A DNA stretch of 64,000 nt from Helichrysum umbraculigerum. Taxonomy: Eukaryota > Streptophyta > Magnoliopsida > Asterales > Asteraceae. This document shows, in pieces, positions 1 to 13,330 of this stretch. How positions within the stretch are numbered: position 1 is the first letter of the stretch; the number at the start of each line of letters is the position of its first letter. Position numbers and translations under genes: made by a program. The notes beneath the pieces are model-generated. The model did not search any database, was not told where the DNA came from, and worked only from the letters and a program-made list of their open reading frames with translations. Where the stretch lies: positions 310,648,250-310,712,249 of the forward strand of contig CATIUR010000001.1 of NCBI GenBank assembly GCA_949592205.1, written 5' to 3'.

Positions 1-1356
1 AACGATAACATCAAAGCTTCCGATTTCGACGGGTTTCAAGTCTATGGGGAAAAGTTCGTTTGCTAGATTCAAAGTGCAATTTCGAATTATACTATCAGCC
101 TCAATCAATTTGCCATTTGCTAATTCTACAATGTACTTAGCATCTAAGGCAATAGGGGTGATGTTCAGCAAAGGACTAAACTCATCAGATATGAAACTCC
201 TATCGGCACCAGTATCGAATAACACTGAAACAGTTAAGTTATTGAGGAGAAACGTACCCGTAACAACGTTAGGGTCCTGACGGGCTTCTCCGGAGTTTAG
301 TACAAAGGCTCTTCCGCGAGCGTTGTTGTTGTTGTTTTTCAGTTTCGGACAATCTCTTTTGAAATGTCCGGTGTTACCACACTCGAAACAAGCTTTCGGT
401 GCATTAGGGTTTGTGACCGTAGTGGTGCTTCTACAGTCCTTTGTTTGGTGTCCATATCGTTTGCACTTCCCACATGGTACACCACGAGAACCATCGTGAT
501 GACGGTTACACTTTGAGCAATGAGGTTTGTTCCCAGTATATCTTTTTCTTTCTTCAGATCCAGTAACATAGGCCTTGACAGTTTCTGGCCTTTTGTTCTG
601 TTGCTGGTTTTGGTTGGAGTGGTTGGGGCTTCCTTCCCACCTGTGTTTGTTATTCCTAGATTGTGTTACAGGTGTCCCATGTCGGACCACTTGTGCCATT
701 AACTCGTGTGCCATACGAACAGCACTATGAATCATTCCCGGTTTTGATGAAGTTACCATCCCCTGAATCTTCTCTGGAAGTCCCCAGATGTACCTTTCAA
801 TGTGTTTATACTCCGGATCTACCATAGATGGGCAGAGGAGGGCAAGCTGGTGGAAACGGGTTGTGTAACCAGTTATGTCATTTCCGTTGACAGTGTGGTT
901 CCAGAATTCTACTTCCAATTGCTGTAATTCCTCTCTGGGACAGTACTCGTCCCTCATCATCTTTTTCAAATCTTCCCAGGGAAGTTGGTAAGTATTATCA
1001 ATTCCCGATTGGGCGTAGGTGTTCCACCACTTGAGTGCACTATCCAAGAAAATGCAAGTAGAATACTTGACCTTGCACTCTTCAGTGCAATTGCAGATGC
1101 GAAATACAGATTCCATCTTCTCAAACCATCTCAATAATCTGATGGCTCCTTCAGTGCCCTTGAAGTTCAAGGGTTTGCAGCTGAGAAATTCTTTGTATGT
1201 ACAGGCTTTAGGTGGAGGTGTGTTATTCAATGTGTCCTCGTTGCCTGCATTTGGATTTGAACCACTATTTCGTTGGGCAGCAAAAGCGTTAGCTACACCC
1301 TGAGCAACGAGTTGTGCAATCTCAGCTTGGCTGTAAGTCTGTCGTCTCGGCGGCAT
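1..1356 (-). CDS. Gypsy GAG-protease, 5' part of gag-pol (element 1), runs off window
   Basis: Reading the minus strand from the ATG at 1356 gives 452 codons without a stop up to the window edge. The N-terminus starts MPPRRQTYSQAE. A retrotransposon gag domain follows (about residues 55-190), containing the conserved block CKPLNFKGTEGAI and a WWNT motif. Two CCHC knuckles lie near residues 295-308 (CGKCKRYGHQTKDC) and 323-336 (CFECGNTGHFKRDC). An aspartic protease active site, DTG, is at about residues 381-383. Reverse transcriptase, RNase H and integrase would lie left of the window. Gag forms the particle and binds RNA; the protease would mature the polyprotein. The close match to the gag of the chromodomain elements at 32707 and 60243 places it in the chromovirus (probably Tekay/Del) group. 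The open frame suggests a fairly young copy, but the rest of the gene is not visible. Confidence 0.93.
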   Translation of the reverse strand, partial: MPPRRQTYSQAEIAQLVAQGVANAFAAQRNSGSNPNAGNEDTLNNTPPPKACTYKEFLSCKPLNFKGTEGAIRLLRWFEKMESVFRICNCTEECKVKYSTCIFLDSALKWWNTYAQSGIDNTYQLPWEDLKKMMRDEYCPREELQQLEVEFWNHTVNGNDITGYTTRFHQLALLCPSMVDPEYKHIERYIWGLPEKIQGMVTSSKPGMIHSAVRMAHELMAQVVRHGTPVTQSRNNKHRWEGSPNHSNQNQQQNKRPETVKAYVTGSEERKRYTGNKPHCSKCNRHHDGSRGVPCGKCKRYGHQTKDCRSTTTVTNPNAPKACFECGNTGHFKRDCPKLKNNNNNARGRAFVLNSGEARQDPNVVTGTFLLNNLTVSVLFDTGADRSFISDEFSPLLNITPIALDAKYIVELANGKLIEADSIIRNCTLNLANELFPIDLKPVEIGSFDVIV

Positions 1357-1634
1357 AATTCTTTAATAAGAGGAGAAAAAGACAGATGATATTCTTTTTA
1401 CAAAATAAGATCATCACAGGTATATAAAAGAAAATATACAACATCGCAACACAATAATCAACAACACAACATAGTATGATTAATAACCAACCAAAGCGCA
1501 AGATAAATAAAAATACTTGATTCAACGTTTACAAAACAAGCCGGGAACTAGTACATCCGGCGAATACAAGAGTTTTTACAAAATTATCTAGCTGGGCACA
1601 TCCTGCCTAAGTAGGTTACAAACCAAATACTAAG

Positions 1635-2641
1635 CTACTGCAGGTGCTGATCGGGTGATGGCAATAGAGTGATGATCCGGTCTACGGCACCTGCGAGTCG
1701 TCCAGCCAGTCTGACGCTCTCCTCAGCCATGGTCAGCCGTTGCTCTAGCATCCGTGAGTGCTGCTCCGCCTCCCGCTATCATAACTCGCACTGCTCTAAT
1801 CTTTGCCGCAATGCCGCGACCTCGTCCCTCGAAGGTGAGTAATATCCTTGGCCTCACTGAGATCCTGCTGCTCCAGAACAATCTGTGCAACCCGACCCTG
1901 TGCCTAGTGCATCCAGTCAAAGCGGGTCTCGTGCTGCTCTATCTCCATGGCGTCTATCATGTCCTGATGACGCTGTAATCGGGCAGCCAGAACTGGGACG
2001 GTGTAGGGAATAGGCTCCTGTGTATATGTGGAGATGTGCATAGTGGAGGACTCTCTGACTTCTGGAGGAACCTGCACCCCCTCCTCAGCTCTCCAAGTCT
2101 CGAGAGTAGTGTGTAACCAACGCCATCGACATGCATCTGTCCGATGGCGGGCTCTCATAGTAGGGGTATCGGTAGGGGCACCAGATGTAGAGGTAGTAGC
2201 TGTCGGAATTGGGTATGGGCTAGCTCATGGTAATTCAACAGACTTCCTAGGGACTCGTGTCGTCGGTGCTCCCCCAGACCTATGGTAAGAAGGGACAAAA
2301 GGGATCTGTGTAGGTGAAATAGGGGAAGTAGGTGTAGTGGGTCTGGGTGATGGATCATCAGAAGGCTCTAACTCCATAGGCTCATCCTCAGACGGGTCAT
2401 CCTCAATGGGCTCCTCCTCCGATGGATCCGCCTCAGAGGGATCCGCCTCAGATGGATCTGCCTCAGATGGATCCTCCTCAGATGGATCTTCCTCGACAGG
2501 GTCGTCATCCGATACATGTGGGTGTGTGGGCTTTGTAGGTCCATGTGGGTGAGTGGGCTCTGTGGACCTCTCTATAGCTGTAGGTGAGGCTCGAGTCTCG
2601 TCATCTAAGTCATGTGATGCTACAGTGGAAGGGTCTGCCAT
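1635..2641 (-). pseudogene. Decayed extra ORF between 5' LTR and gag (acidic repeat + coiled coil)
   Basis: The minus-strand frame starts at the ATG at 2641 (MADPSTVASHDL) and lies in the gag leader of element 1. Its N-terminal third carries an imperfect acidic repeat of five-residue units (DPSEA/DPSEE), encoded by a 15-bp DNA repeat around 2390-2500. A stop at 2225-2227 (TGA) lies where the related ORF at 40862-41356 has CGA, which looks like C-to-T decay. The frame then continues to a stop at 1904 and, after a frameshift, to about 1635. Downstream pieces match the intact relative: LAARLQRHQDMIDAMEIEQHET corresponds to its LAARVHHHEQRLNAMDIE, and the tail ending ITLLPSPDQ to its LTALLPQ. Function is unknown; heptad-like spacing suggests a coiled coil. 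I treat it as a dead copy of an additional ORF of this gypsy lineage. Confidence 0.72.
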
Positions 2642-2778
2642 TACTGTGGCAAGTGTGTTAGTATATAAGTTTTATCAATAATCTATAGAAAAGCCTAGCA
2701 TATGTTGCACGTATGATGTTGGTCATGTTCCGGTTATAGTCTAGGTCTACTAATGCATCCTAGTTCGCTATAACCTTT

Positions 2779-2791
2779 GGCTCTGATACCA
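2779..2791 (-). promoter_or_regulatory. Primer-binding site (initiator tRNA-Met) of element 1
   Basis: The minus strand reads TGGTATCAGAGCC, complementary to the 3' end of plant initiator tRNA-Met. It begins 3 bases inside the end of the LTR at 2795, the expected place for minus-strand cDNA priming. Confidence 0.92.
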
Positions 2792-2794
2792 ATC

Positions 2795-5769
<2,975 letters not shown>

Positions 5770-6000
5770 AAACATGAAGCTTTGTGCCATCTTTCCTTAA
5801 TTAGATATAAGTTGATATTAGAAATATGAGATTTGCGGATTTGTGATTGGTTGCGGTTAGAATTAGTAATTAGAAATTTCTGGATATGCCCATTTCTAAA
5901 GCCTACATTTCCAATTTTTTTCTAAAAGTTTGGGAACACTTTAGCATATTCAATAAATTACTATTATTACGGTTTAATCTTTTCTTGTATTTTGTCACAG

Positions 6001-7734
6001 ATGGATAATTGCCCACCTTCACTTATCTATTTGGCCAAGTCCTCAAAAAATAGATCACTCATTCGCCAGTGGCTGCAGCGACCAATAGGCAGCAATCGAT
6101 TTGTGATTTGGCAAGATATGATTAAGCTTGGGATAAGGCAAGAGTTGAAGAATTTGCTAGTATATGAGACTGAAGGTCAAAAGAACAATGCCCTTCTCCA
6201 TCTTTTTGATATATATGAGGGCCTATACCAAGAGGTGGTGATTGAGTTCATGATGACATACCAGTTGAATCCAAAAATGAGCATCTCCGACAAAAGAAAG
6301 AATTCATTTAGGTTTCAAGAACAAATTCATCACATTTCAGTTTCCGACTTGGGAGTATATCTTGGTCTATACTCAGAGTCTCAGGTCAACTCTGAATGGT
6401 TTAGGAACAGTGTTCAAGACATCTCCAGCTTACCAAATAGGAATCACAAAGATATATGGATGGATTTAGCGGGGTCAAACTTCAGGAGATGTGTTAAGTC
6501 ATCCACTTTTATCAAACCTGTTCACCACATTCTTCACAAGTTGCTAGCATGTTCTATATTTGGAAAGAAGTGAGGTGGGGCTATGAGCGCAGAGGAGTTG
6601 AAGTTCATGGAAGCAATCATAGGAGGAAAGAATCTGAATGTTGCTTTCTTGATTGCCGAGAGACTTTGGATTGAGACAGATTTGGATAGGCATATGTTCA
6701 TGGGGTCGATTATCACCAGATTGTTATATGGCATGGGGTTGTTGACTGATGCTCACACTGAGGAGTACACGGTTTGTTCTAGATCACTGCTGTTTGACTT
6801 AGAGTATTGGAAGCTGATCATACTTATTGAGGTAGATAAGAAAGGGCAGTGCATATGGAAGAACACTAAGAAAATCAATCCAGGACGTCATTTTCTGAGA
6901 AAGCGAGCTAGAGGATCCTCACCTATTGCAAACACTGAGGATGGTCCATCTGATAGAGCTAGAGCACAAACTGCATATACTAGTGTCCAGCATGGAGGAG
7001 CTAAGACAGCCGAGCCGCCAGCTCGGGCTACTATTCACTATACAGATCCAGTGACCTCGCTGACACAGTATTATCTCTTGTATGCCCTACAGGTTAGCCG
7101 TTCCCACCAGTTGCTGATTTCCAGGAGACTTGGTATTCCTGACCCTGAGCCGTTGATGTACCGATGCGGTCCACCACCACCAGCCATATCACCACCACAT
7201 ACCACCATCCCTCCACATACCACTCATCCACCATCACCCGCCATCCGGACCACTCCAGTTTCAGTGCATGTTCATTCAGTAGAGACCGAGGCACATGCAG
7301 TTCAGCCTGTATTATCTGCACCTGTGGTTTCTCATCTTTCAGCTGCCCAGCCAGTAGCCAGCGGATCTCACCGCGCCGACATGGTTTACTTAGGCACAAA
7401 TGCTTTATCTTTCGATGCTACTGGGATGTTGTTGAACCTAGGACCAATCTCCTCCTCAGCTGTGCCTACAGAGTGCATGCTACATCAGGCTTACTTGACT
7501 TTGCTTGGGCAAGCAAACATCACATCAGATATTTTGCTACAGTGTGGCATTGAAGATCCGATGAAGATGCCAGCTGCTACCCTCAGAGACATATTGATTC
7601 AGCTCAAACTGATCAATGCTGAAGAACAGGGACAGAGAGTTTCTTGCGGCCAGCAATCAGTCGTTGGACCATCAACAGCACCAGTTCCCACTCAGCATAC
7701 TGATATACCTGACCAGGGATCACCAGCCTCATAG
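6001..7734 (+). pseudogene. ATHILA ORF-1-type protein, one in-frame stop
   Basis: The frame starts at the ATG at 6001, directly after a pyrimidine-rich stretch ending TTGTCACAG, and ends at 7734 (about 577 codons). One TGA at 6571-6573 interrupts it with no frame change (next residues GGAMSAEELKF); CGA to TGA is the simplest origin. Around the stop lies the family core: a segment with LGVYLGLYSES, then HHILHKLLACSIFG, then EELKFMEAII and MFMGSIITRLLYGMGL. From memory this matches the ATHILA ORF-1 / plant retrotransposon ORF family (Pfam ATHILA). The C-terminal 280 residues are proline/histidine-rich with a region of low complexity. In Athila elements this gene lies after pol and its function is not established; it has been discussed as envelope-like. 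The splice-acceptor-like sequence in front would fit expression from a spliced RNA. Confidence 0.72.
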
Positions 7735-10074
7735 ACCTGCTCCATTTACATCATTTGAATTTGGTTTCATACATTATTATTATTATTATTACTGTCTTGT
7801 GCTTGTTTGGCTATTGCGGGACCTTACTTTTGGAACCTATTTGTATCAGCCACTGATTGGTTGATCACTCTATCTTTATTATTATTATGCTATTACTTAT
7901 TATGTTTTTTTTTCTTTTATCTTTGAATAAGTGAAAATGTTGTGATAAATGAGCGTGGAGACTGACGAGATGACGCATATTCAAGAAGAAAATCCGTGAA
8001 GTCAACGGCAAACTGAACCAGTTTCTCATATTTGCAGACAACGGAGCATTCAAACATCTCGAGAAGGAGTCTCATTCTTCTTGAAACTTCCTTATATCCA
8101 AGCACCTCAAAGATCTAAGTGTGGGATCATCTCCCACACCACTAAATACTTATCGAAATTGCTTCCAATACCTTCAAATCTAAGTATGAGATTCTACACC
8201 ATAAGAATCCCCACTTAAAGATTTTGAACAAATTTCCGATAACGATGGATACAACGCACCAGATAACCTGTTTGAAGCTGCATCGATCTTCATGAAGAAT
8301 GCAGAAGAAGACTCGCATCGACTCATCCCCTTCTGCAACTATTCTTAGCTTCGAAACATTATCCGTGGAGTTTCTTAACCCTCTATCCATTTCATGATTA
8401 CATATATTTTGTCTTGATAGTTTGTTATAATCTATACCCTATCCTAAGCTTATCACTAAGTGTGGGATTCAATCCCAAATTAAACACTTGAGAAACATAT
8501 TCTTACATGTTCAAACTCAACACATGAGAACATTAGGGACAATGTTCCTCTAAGTGTGGGATAGCAGGTATATAATACCTTAGATAAAATTTTAGGCGAT
8601 CTTTGTGTCCAAAATAGCAAAACTCGGAAAATGTTTCCGAAACCAAAACTTTTCAAACAAAATTTTCAAAATATTTGCAAAAAAATTAAAATTATGAGCT
8701 AAATCGTGAGATTAACTCTAAGTTTTTGAGTTTAAATACTGTCGGAGGAAAACCATTTTCAAAATATGAGTAATTTATTTTGGAATATAGGGAAAATAAG
8801 GTAGAAATTTCTTGAGCAAGAAACAATAATCTAAAAGGAGCATGGCTAGGCACATACAACCCTATTTGTAGTGAGGTATCTTGAACCTAATAGCATTCAT
8901 CTTTAATGCTTCACTTTCATTTCTTGTGTGTGCCGATGCTTGCATCTCTGAATTAGAACTTGCTCCAGATATATGTTTCTAGACCACATTGGTGTGTACC
9001 GTACACGGTATAGGTGCAATTAGATGACCTTGACATTCCTTAGGATTTAAACCAAATTTTTGCATATCGCTTCAAGCCCAAAACCCTTTCGATACTCATC
9101 TTTAGTATCGATGATCCACCTAGAAAACCCTGTTGAGCCTAAACCCTTCGTTTCTATAAAACCCTAAACCCTACTCACCCAAATTTCCAAAAGCTTATCT
9201 TAGAATTTCTAAGTTCGTGAAAAACATCTTTTGGAACATCCTCTTCAGTTATGCTCCCAAGTCTTCCTCTTTCATGTTCTCCGAAAGTTATATCTCAATA
9301 AGTGCGAAAAATTGTCAATGTGAAAAGACTCGAAGTTCAAGATCAAAGATCATAGTTCCGAAAAAGGGTTTTCGAAGGAATCAAATCAAAAATATCCTTG
9401 GAAATTCTCTGGCAAAGAAGTTTTGAAGAAGAAAAGAAAATAAAAAGAAGAAAATCAAGAAAAGAAAAAGGAAATAGTTCCATCAATAAAGCTGAAGTGC
9501 TTACAGTATCATCTCATCAAAAAGAAAATTCGATAGAAGATGAGAAGCTAATAAAATTCTCCGTTCTAGAATAAAGTTTTTCAATACCTTAGAATTTTAA
9601 GATGAGTCAAACCCTTACAACCAAAAACATACCACTATCCATACCCCTTAAACCCTCACCACAATGAATGTCTTGGGATAATTAGCACCGTCCTCACCTA
9701 AGTGGTGGAGATCTGATTTTCGACCAAGCCTATGACGATGAGTGCTACATGACTGGCTTATTGAGCGATTTCGTTTGTTCTAGAATGTTAGGAAACCCGA
9801 TACACTTTGAGTGAATTGAGTGACTACCTTTAGTGAGATCGCCTAGTCATGTGTACTCCAAGATCACGAGAGTTGGTAATATGCCTGAGAAAGTCACTTC
9901 TTGCTTCTGAAAGGATTATCTTATCCTTCTTCATGTTTCTAAATAAGTTTGCTTTTATTAAAAGTGGTATCTTTTGAAATTATTTTGACTCACCCAAAAT
10001 CAGATTTTAAAATGTTTTCCAAAACATGACTGAGTGTTGCTTGAGGACAAGCAACGTCTAAGTGTGGGATAACT
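7735..10074 (+). other. Long non-coding 3' tail of element A with repeated AAGTGTGGGAT motif
   Basis: I see no supported gene. The motif AAGTGTGGGAT occurs near 8118, 8458, 8551 and 10060, often followed by its partial complement (ATCCCA). Two blocks, about 8835-9050 and 9660-9900, are clearly shared with element B (about 19440-19650 and 25560-25780), although the sequence between them has diverged. The tail ends in the polypurine-like motif before the LTR. Confidence 0.7.
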
Positions 10075-10794
10075 TGATGTGACGCAAAAAGTCATATTTT
10101 TAAGTTCAATATTCCACACTTTTTGGACACATCTTTAGTGAAAACAATCAAATAATTATTGTTTACTAAAATTCACTAAAGTGCTCCAAATATAGACGTT
10201 GCTGCAAAAATCACTAAAAATGTCCAAATAACGAGCAAATCAAGAAGAATATACATGCACAAATTCTTCCGACCTCATTTATCTTGTAAGATTCACATTC
10301 TAACCTCATCATATGTTAATACACGTAAATACGAGTCCGGAAAATCAAGAATCATGCAAAAAGGTTAGAGAACGGAGAAGATACGACGATTTTTGGGTAA
10401 AGGGCAAAGATTACCCGGAAAATATATTCCCAAAAGCATTTAAGTACAATGGATGTGAGAGAAGTCCCACACCTCAGCCCGTTACATAGGCAAAAAGACT
10501 ACATAACAAGGAAACAACCACTACTCACTATCTGACTCAACCTGAATCAAACAAAGATCACACTTGACTCAACATACATCAAGCAAAACCACAAACTTAT
10601 TTCTTCTTATCCATCTTCCTATCATGAAGACTCATGTAATCAGCCATCTCGCTATCTACAGGATCAAGAACATCATCTTCAACATCTTCAATAGCCTCTA
10701 CAAACACTTAAAAAGTCATTCCGGCTATGCCTTTTCTCTACACATCCAATTTCCATGACATTGGCACCGTTAGTAGCGTAACGGAATTACGAAG
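10075..10794 (+). repeat. 3' LTR of Athila-like element A, left part (split by element B)
   Basis: The LTR starts TGATGTGACGCAAAAAGTCA, the same start as the LTRs of elements B (TGATGTATCGC) and C (TGATGTAGCG). It is interrupted by a non-LTR fragment at 10391-10698 and then by element B, whose 5-bp duplication CGAAG occupies 10790-10794. The LTR resumes at 28221. About 250 bp expected from the B LTR are missing around the non-LTR fragment. Confidence 0.85.
10391..10698 (-). mobile_element. 5'-truncated copy of the ORF1-only non-LTR retroposon
   Basis: The start (TTTTGGGTAAAGGGC on the plus strand, so a short A-tail at the 3' end of the minus-strand element) and the next 300 bp match the 3' ends of the elements at 46211 and 55998. 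Homology stops near 10698, inside the last codons of the ORF1-like gene. Truncation at the 5' end is typical of target-primed reverse transcription. Confidence 0.82.
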
Positions 10795-13101
10795 TGATGT
10801 ATCGCTAAAAGTCATGTTATTACGTACATTTTTTGTCCTATATTTAGCTCTTTTCTAACAAATACATCTTAAAATCATCATTATTAACCAACTTCTGTTA
10901 GAAAGGTATATATAAACTTGTCGGTCTTTCGAAAATCATGCAAAAAGGTCAGAAAACGAACCGAAATAGGCACCTAATTGAGCAACACTTCAAATCTACT
11001 GTAAACTCCATACCAAAATCTCACACTTATCTTATTTTGTAGCTATGGAGATTACCAGAGCGTGAATATAAAGAAAGCTAAATTTGGATCAAGGACGAGA
11101 AAGTTACAAGCCGAACAATGCGTCCGAAGACCACAAAATGTATTCTGCACATTCCTGGGCTCCACACCTCCAATTTCTACCAAATTGGTATTATTAGAAG
11201 CGTAACGGAATTATGAGATCGTGGGCAAAAAAATCAAGTCAAACGGACAAGAAACGAAGGAGTTACGGCCGTCCGAAGCAACGAAGAAAAGCCGAAAACA
11301 TCACACGGCCCCCCACATGGCCGTGTACGGCTTTGGTAAAGCCGTGTACGGCCTAGAAAAGGCCATGTACGGCTTTCTAGAGGCCGTGTACAGCTCTAGC
11401 ATGGCCGTGTATGGCCTGGCACCACCCATGTGATCTCGTTTTGCTTCGTTTGCTTGTATCTTGATGCTTGTACATGCTATCCCTTGCCTTGCCTCTAAAT
11501 AGAGGCCCTCATTTTGCCATTCAACACACCTCTCAACTTCATTTCATTCTCTCACTTTCTCTCTCACTCTCTCTCTCTCTCTCTCTCTAGAGTCTCTCTC
11601 TCTAGTTTCTCTCTCTAGAATTAGGGTTTTAGTTAGTTAGCTCTTGGTTAATATTTAACCAAGACTAACGGAGGGGCTACTCATGTAATAATGTTAGGGA
11701 TACTTCGAGGGGCTTATTTGTAATATTGTCCAAGATATTGCATAGGTTACGCTCGTGTATTCTTTCAACATTATTCAAACTACTTATTACATACGGTTAT
11801 CTCTTTCCTTATCTTTTATAATGATGATTATTATTATTGTTGCTATGCTAGATTTAGGATTGTTTGTCATGCGTAGGGAGTAGTTACCTTGTGCTTGTTA
11901 TGATGTAGTTAGTTTGTGTATTGGGGGTGATGTTACTTTAATATATAGTTGAAAACCGGTGTACTATTAACTTTACATTTATGAATTTCTAAACCTAAAC
12001 GCCTTTCCTCCAATAAACGTTGTTAGAACCTGTATGACAAGGAGTCATGTACCTTGATCAACCGGTCAAACCTATCTGTGTTTTCAAATCAAATAATCAA
12101 CATGGTCTGAATTGTGTAGCTGCGGAAATACTGTTTAAACCTTTTGTATAGTACACCGTGAATCAATAAGGGATTTATTGGGAATGTAGTGAGGGCTGGT
12201 TTATATCATAGATGGTTAAACGTTAATACAAACTTAGTTAAACTAGTCCAGAGTGACCATAAATTATGTGGCACCAGAAAGACCGTAAAACGGCACAGTA
12301 CTTCGTATAGCATTGGGAACACTTCAAGTGGAGTACAAATACGTGGAAGCTAAGGAACTGTCGTCGGTTGAAGACTGTGTCACATCCTGGTTGAACCACA
12401 CAGCTCTGGACTAAACAAAGACCATTAATGTAGATCTAGCAGTCACCAAACCAAGTCTTGATCTTAAATGCCTTGCCTAGTCTAAGTGTCCCCGTAGTGT
12501 TAAGAACGGTCAGAACTTTAGTGGGTCTGTTACTCTATCTCATGCGCCCAGGAATATTCTTCCAAGAAGGGTCACTATTCCATCATATGGAAAGTGTTGA
12601 AGAGTTGAGCAACCTCCTCTGAACAGAATCATCATAACCTAGCTACTTAGTGACATACTGTCTGAGAAATCGGACAGTAGGGTGTTAGTGTTTACACTAC
12701 GAACATTTAGGCAAAAGTAAGACACAAATCTTTAAAAGATGTTTTCACACTTAAACCTTAGACATCACCCCATACGTAAGCTAATGAAGTCATAGCAAGA
12801 ACTACCCTCCATTTTACTTTTATGCTTTCTTAGTTTTTAGCTTAATTAGATAAATAGATAAAACACCAAATCAACTACCAGTCTATTTAACCCTAGCTTA
12901 ATTACTGACTTATCAGAACTAGCTCTGTTTCAATTCCGCCATCGTAAGGAACGATCCTGGATTATCCTTACCGCATACTTATATCAGGTATTCGTACCTA
13001 GTATTAGTTGGTAGTACGGAGGATTAGGTTCCCCCCGACTATTATAAACTAAAAACTCCTTAGTTGCGGCTGCTGTGCGAACGACCATAGCAGCTGTAAC
13101 A
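10795..13101 (+). repeat. 5' LTR of element B
   Basis: The LTR runs from TGATGTATCGC to CAGCTGTAACA and is followed by the primer site. An array of CACGGCC / GCCGTGTACGGC words lies at about 11297-11435. A TATA-like box (CTCTAAATAGAGG) follows near 11500, then a (CT)n run at about 11560-11620, probably the transcribed leader. Compared with the 3' LTR it keeps about 45 bp near 12955-13000 that the other copy lacks. Confidence 0.9.
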
Positions 13102-13107
13102 AGTTTT

Positions 13108-13125
13108 TGGCGCCGCTGTCGGGGA
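13108..13125 (+). promoter_or_regulatory. Primer-binding site (tRNA-Asp type) of element B
   Basis: TGGCGCCGCTGTCGGGGA lies 6 bases after the LTR end and matches the well-known Athila/Tat primer site TGGCGCCGTTGCCGGGG apart from two substitutions. Confidence 0.88.
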
Positions 13126-13330
13126 CGGTGGTACGATTCGGAGCCTGTTTAGAAAAATTAGTCTTTAAGCGATCCTTTTTGACTTGGATTCACCGTCCTT
13201 GTCAGAAGTTACTTTCCGCCCATAGATTAGCGTAGTTAGCTTAGATTAGTTTAGATTAATTTCCTTCTCACCCCAGCTTTAATTCTGAAACCTTCTTTGT
13301 ATGCTGTCTTTCCTAAAAACTTTGGCAATG

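Larger units (their letters stand above)
5770..10074 (+). mobile_element. Interior of Athila-like element A (3' part)
   Basis: This stretch lies between the gypsy LTR and the start of an Athila-like LTR at 10075. It holds an ORF-1-type gene and a long non-coding tail that ends in a polypurine-like motif (AAGTGTGGGATAAC) directly before the LTR. The same gene order and tail occur in element B (17301-25971), so A and B belong to one family. No reverse transcriptase or integrase is visible in this part. The left half of A, including its 5' LTR, lies beyond the inserted gypsy element, outside the window. Confidence 0.75.

Noticed and set aside
2337..2552. Plus-strand serine/glycine-repeat frame (SDGS units)
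   Set aside because: It is the antisense reading of the acidic DPSE repeat of the extra ORF; the minus-strand frame has family support.
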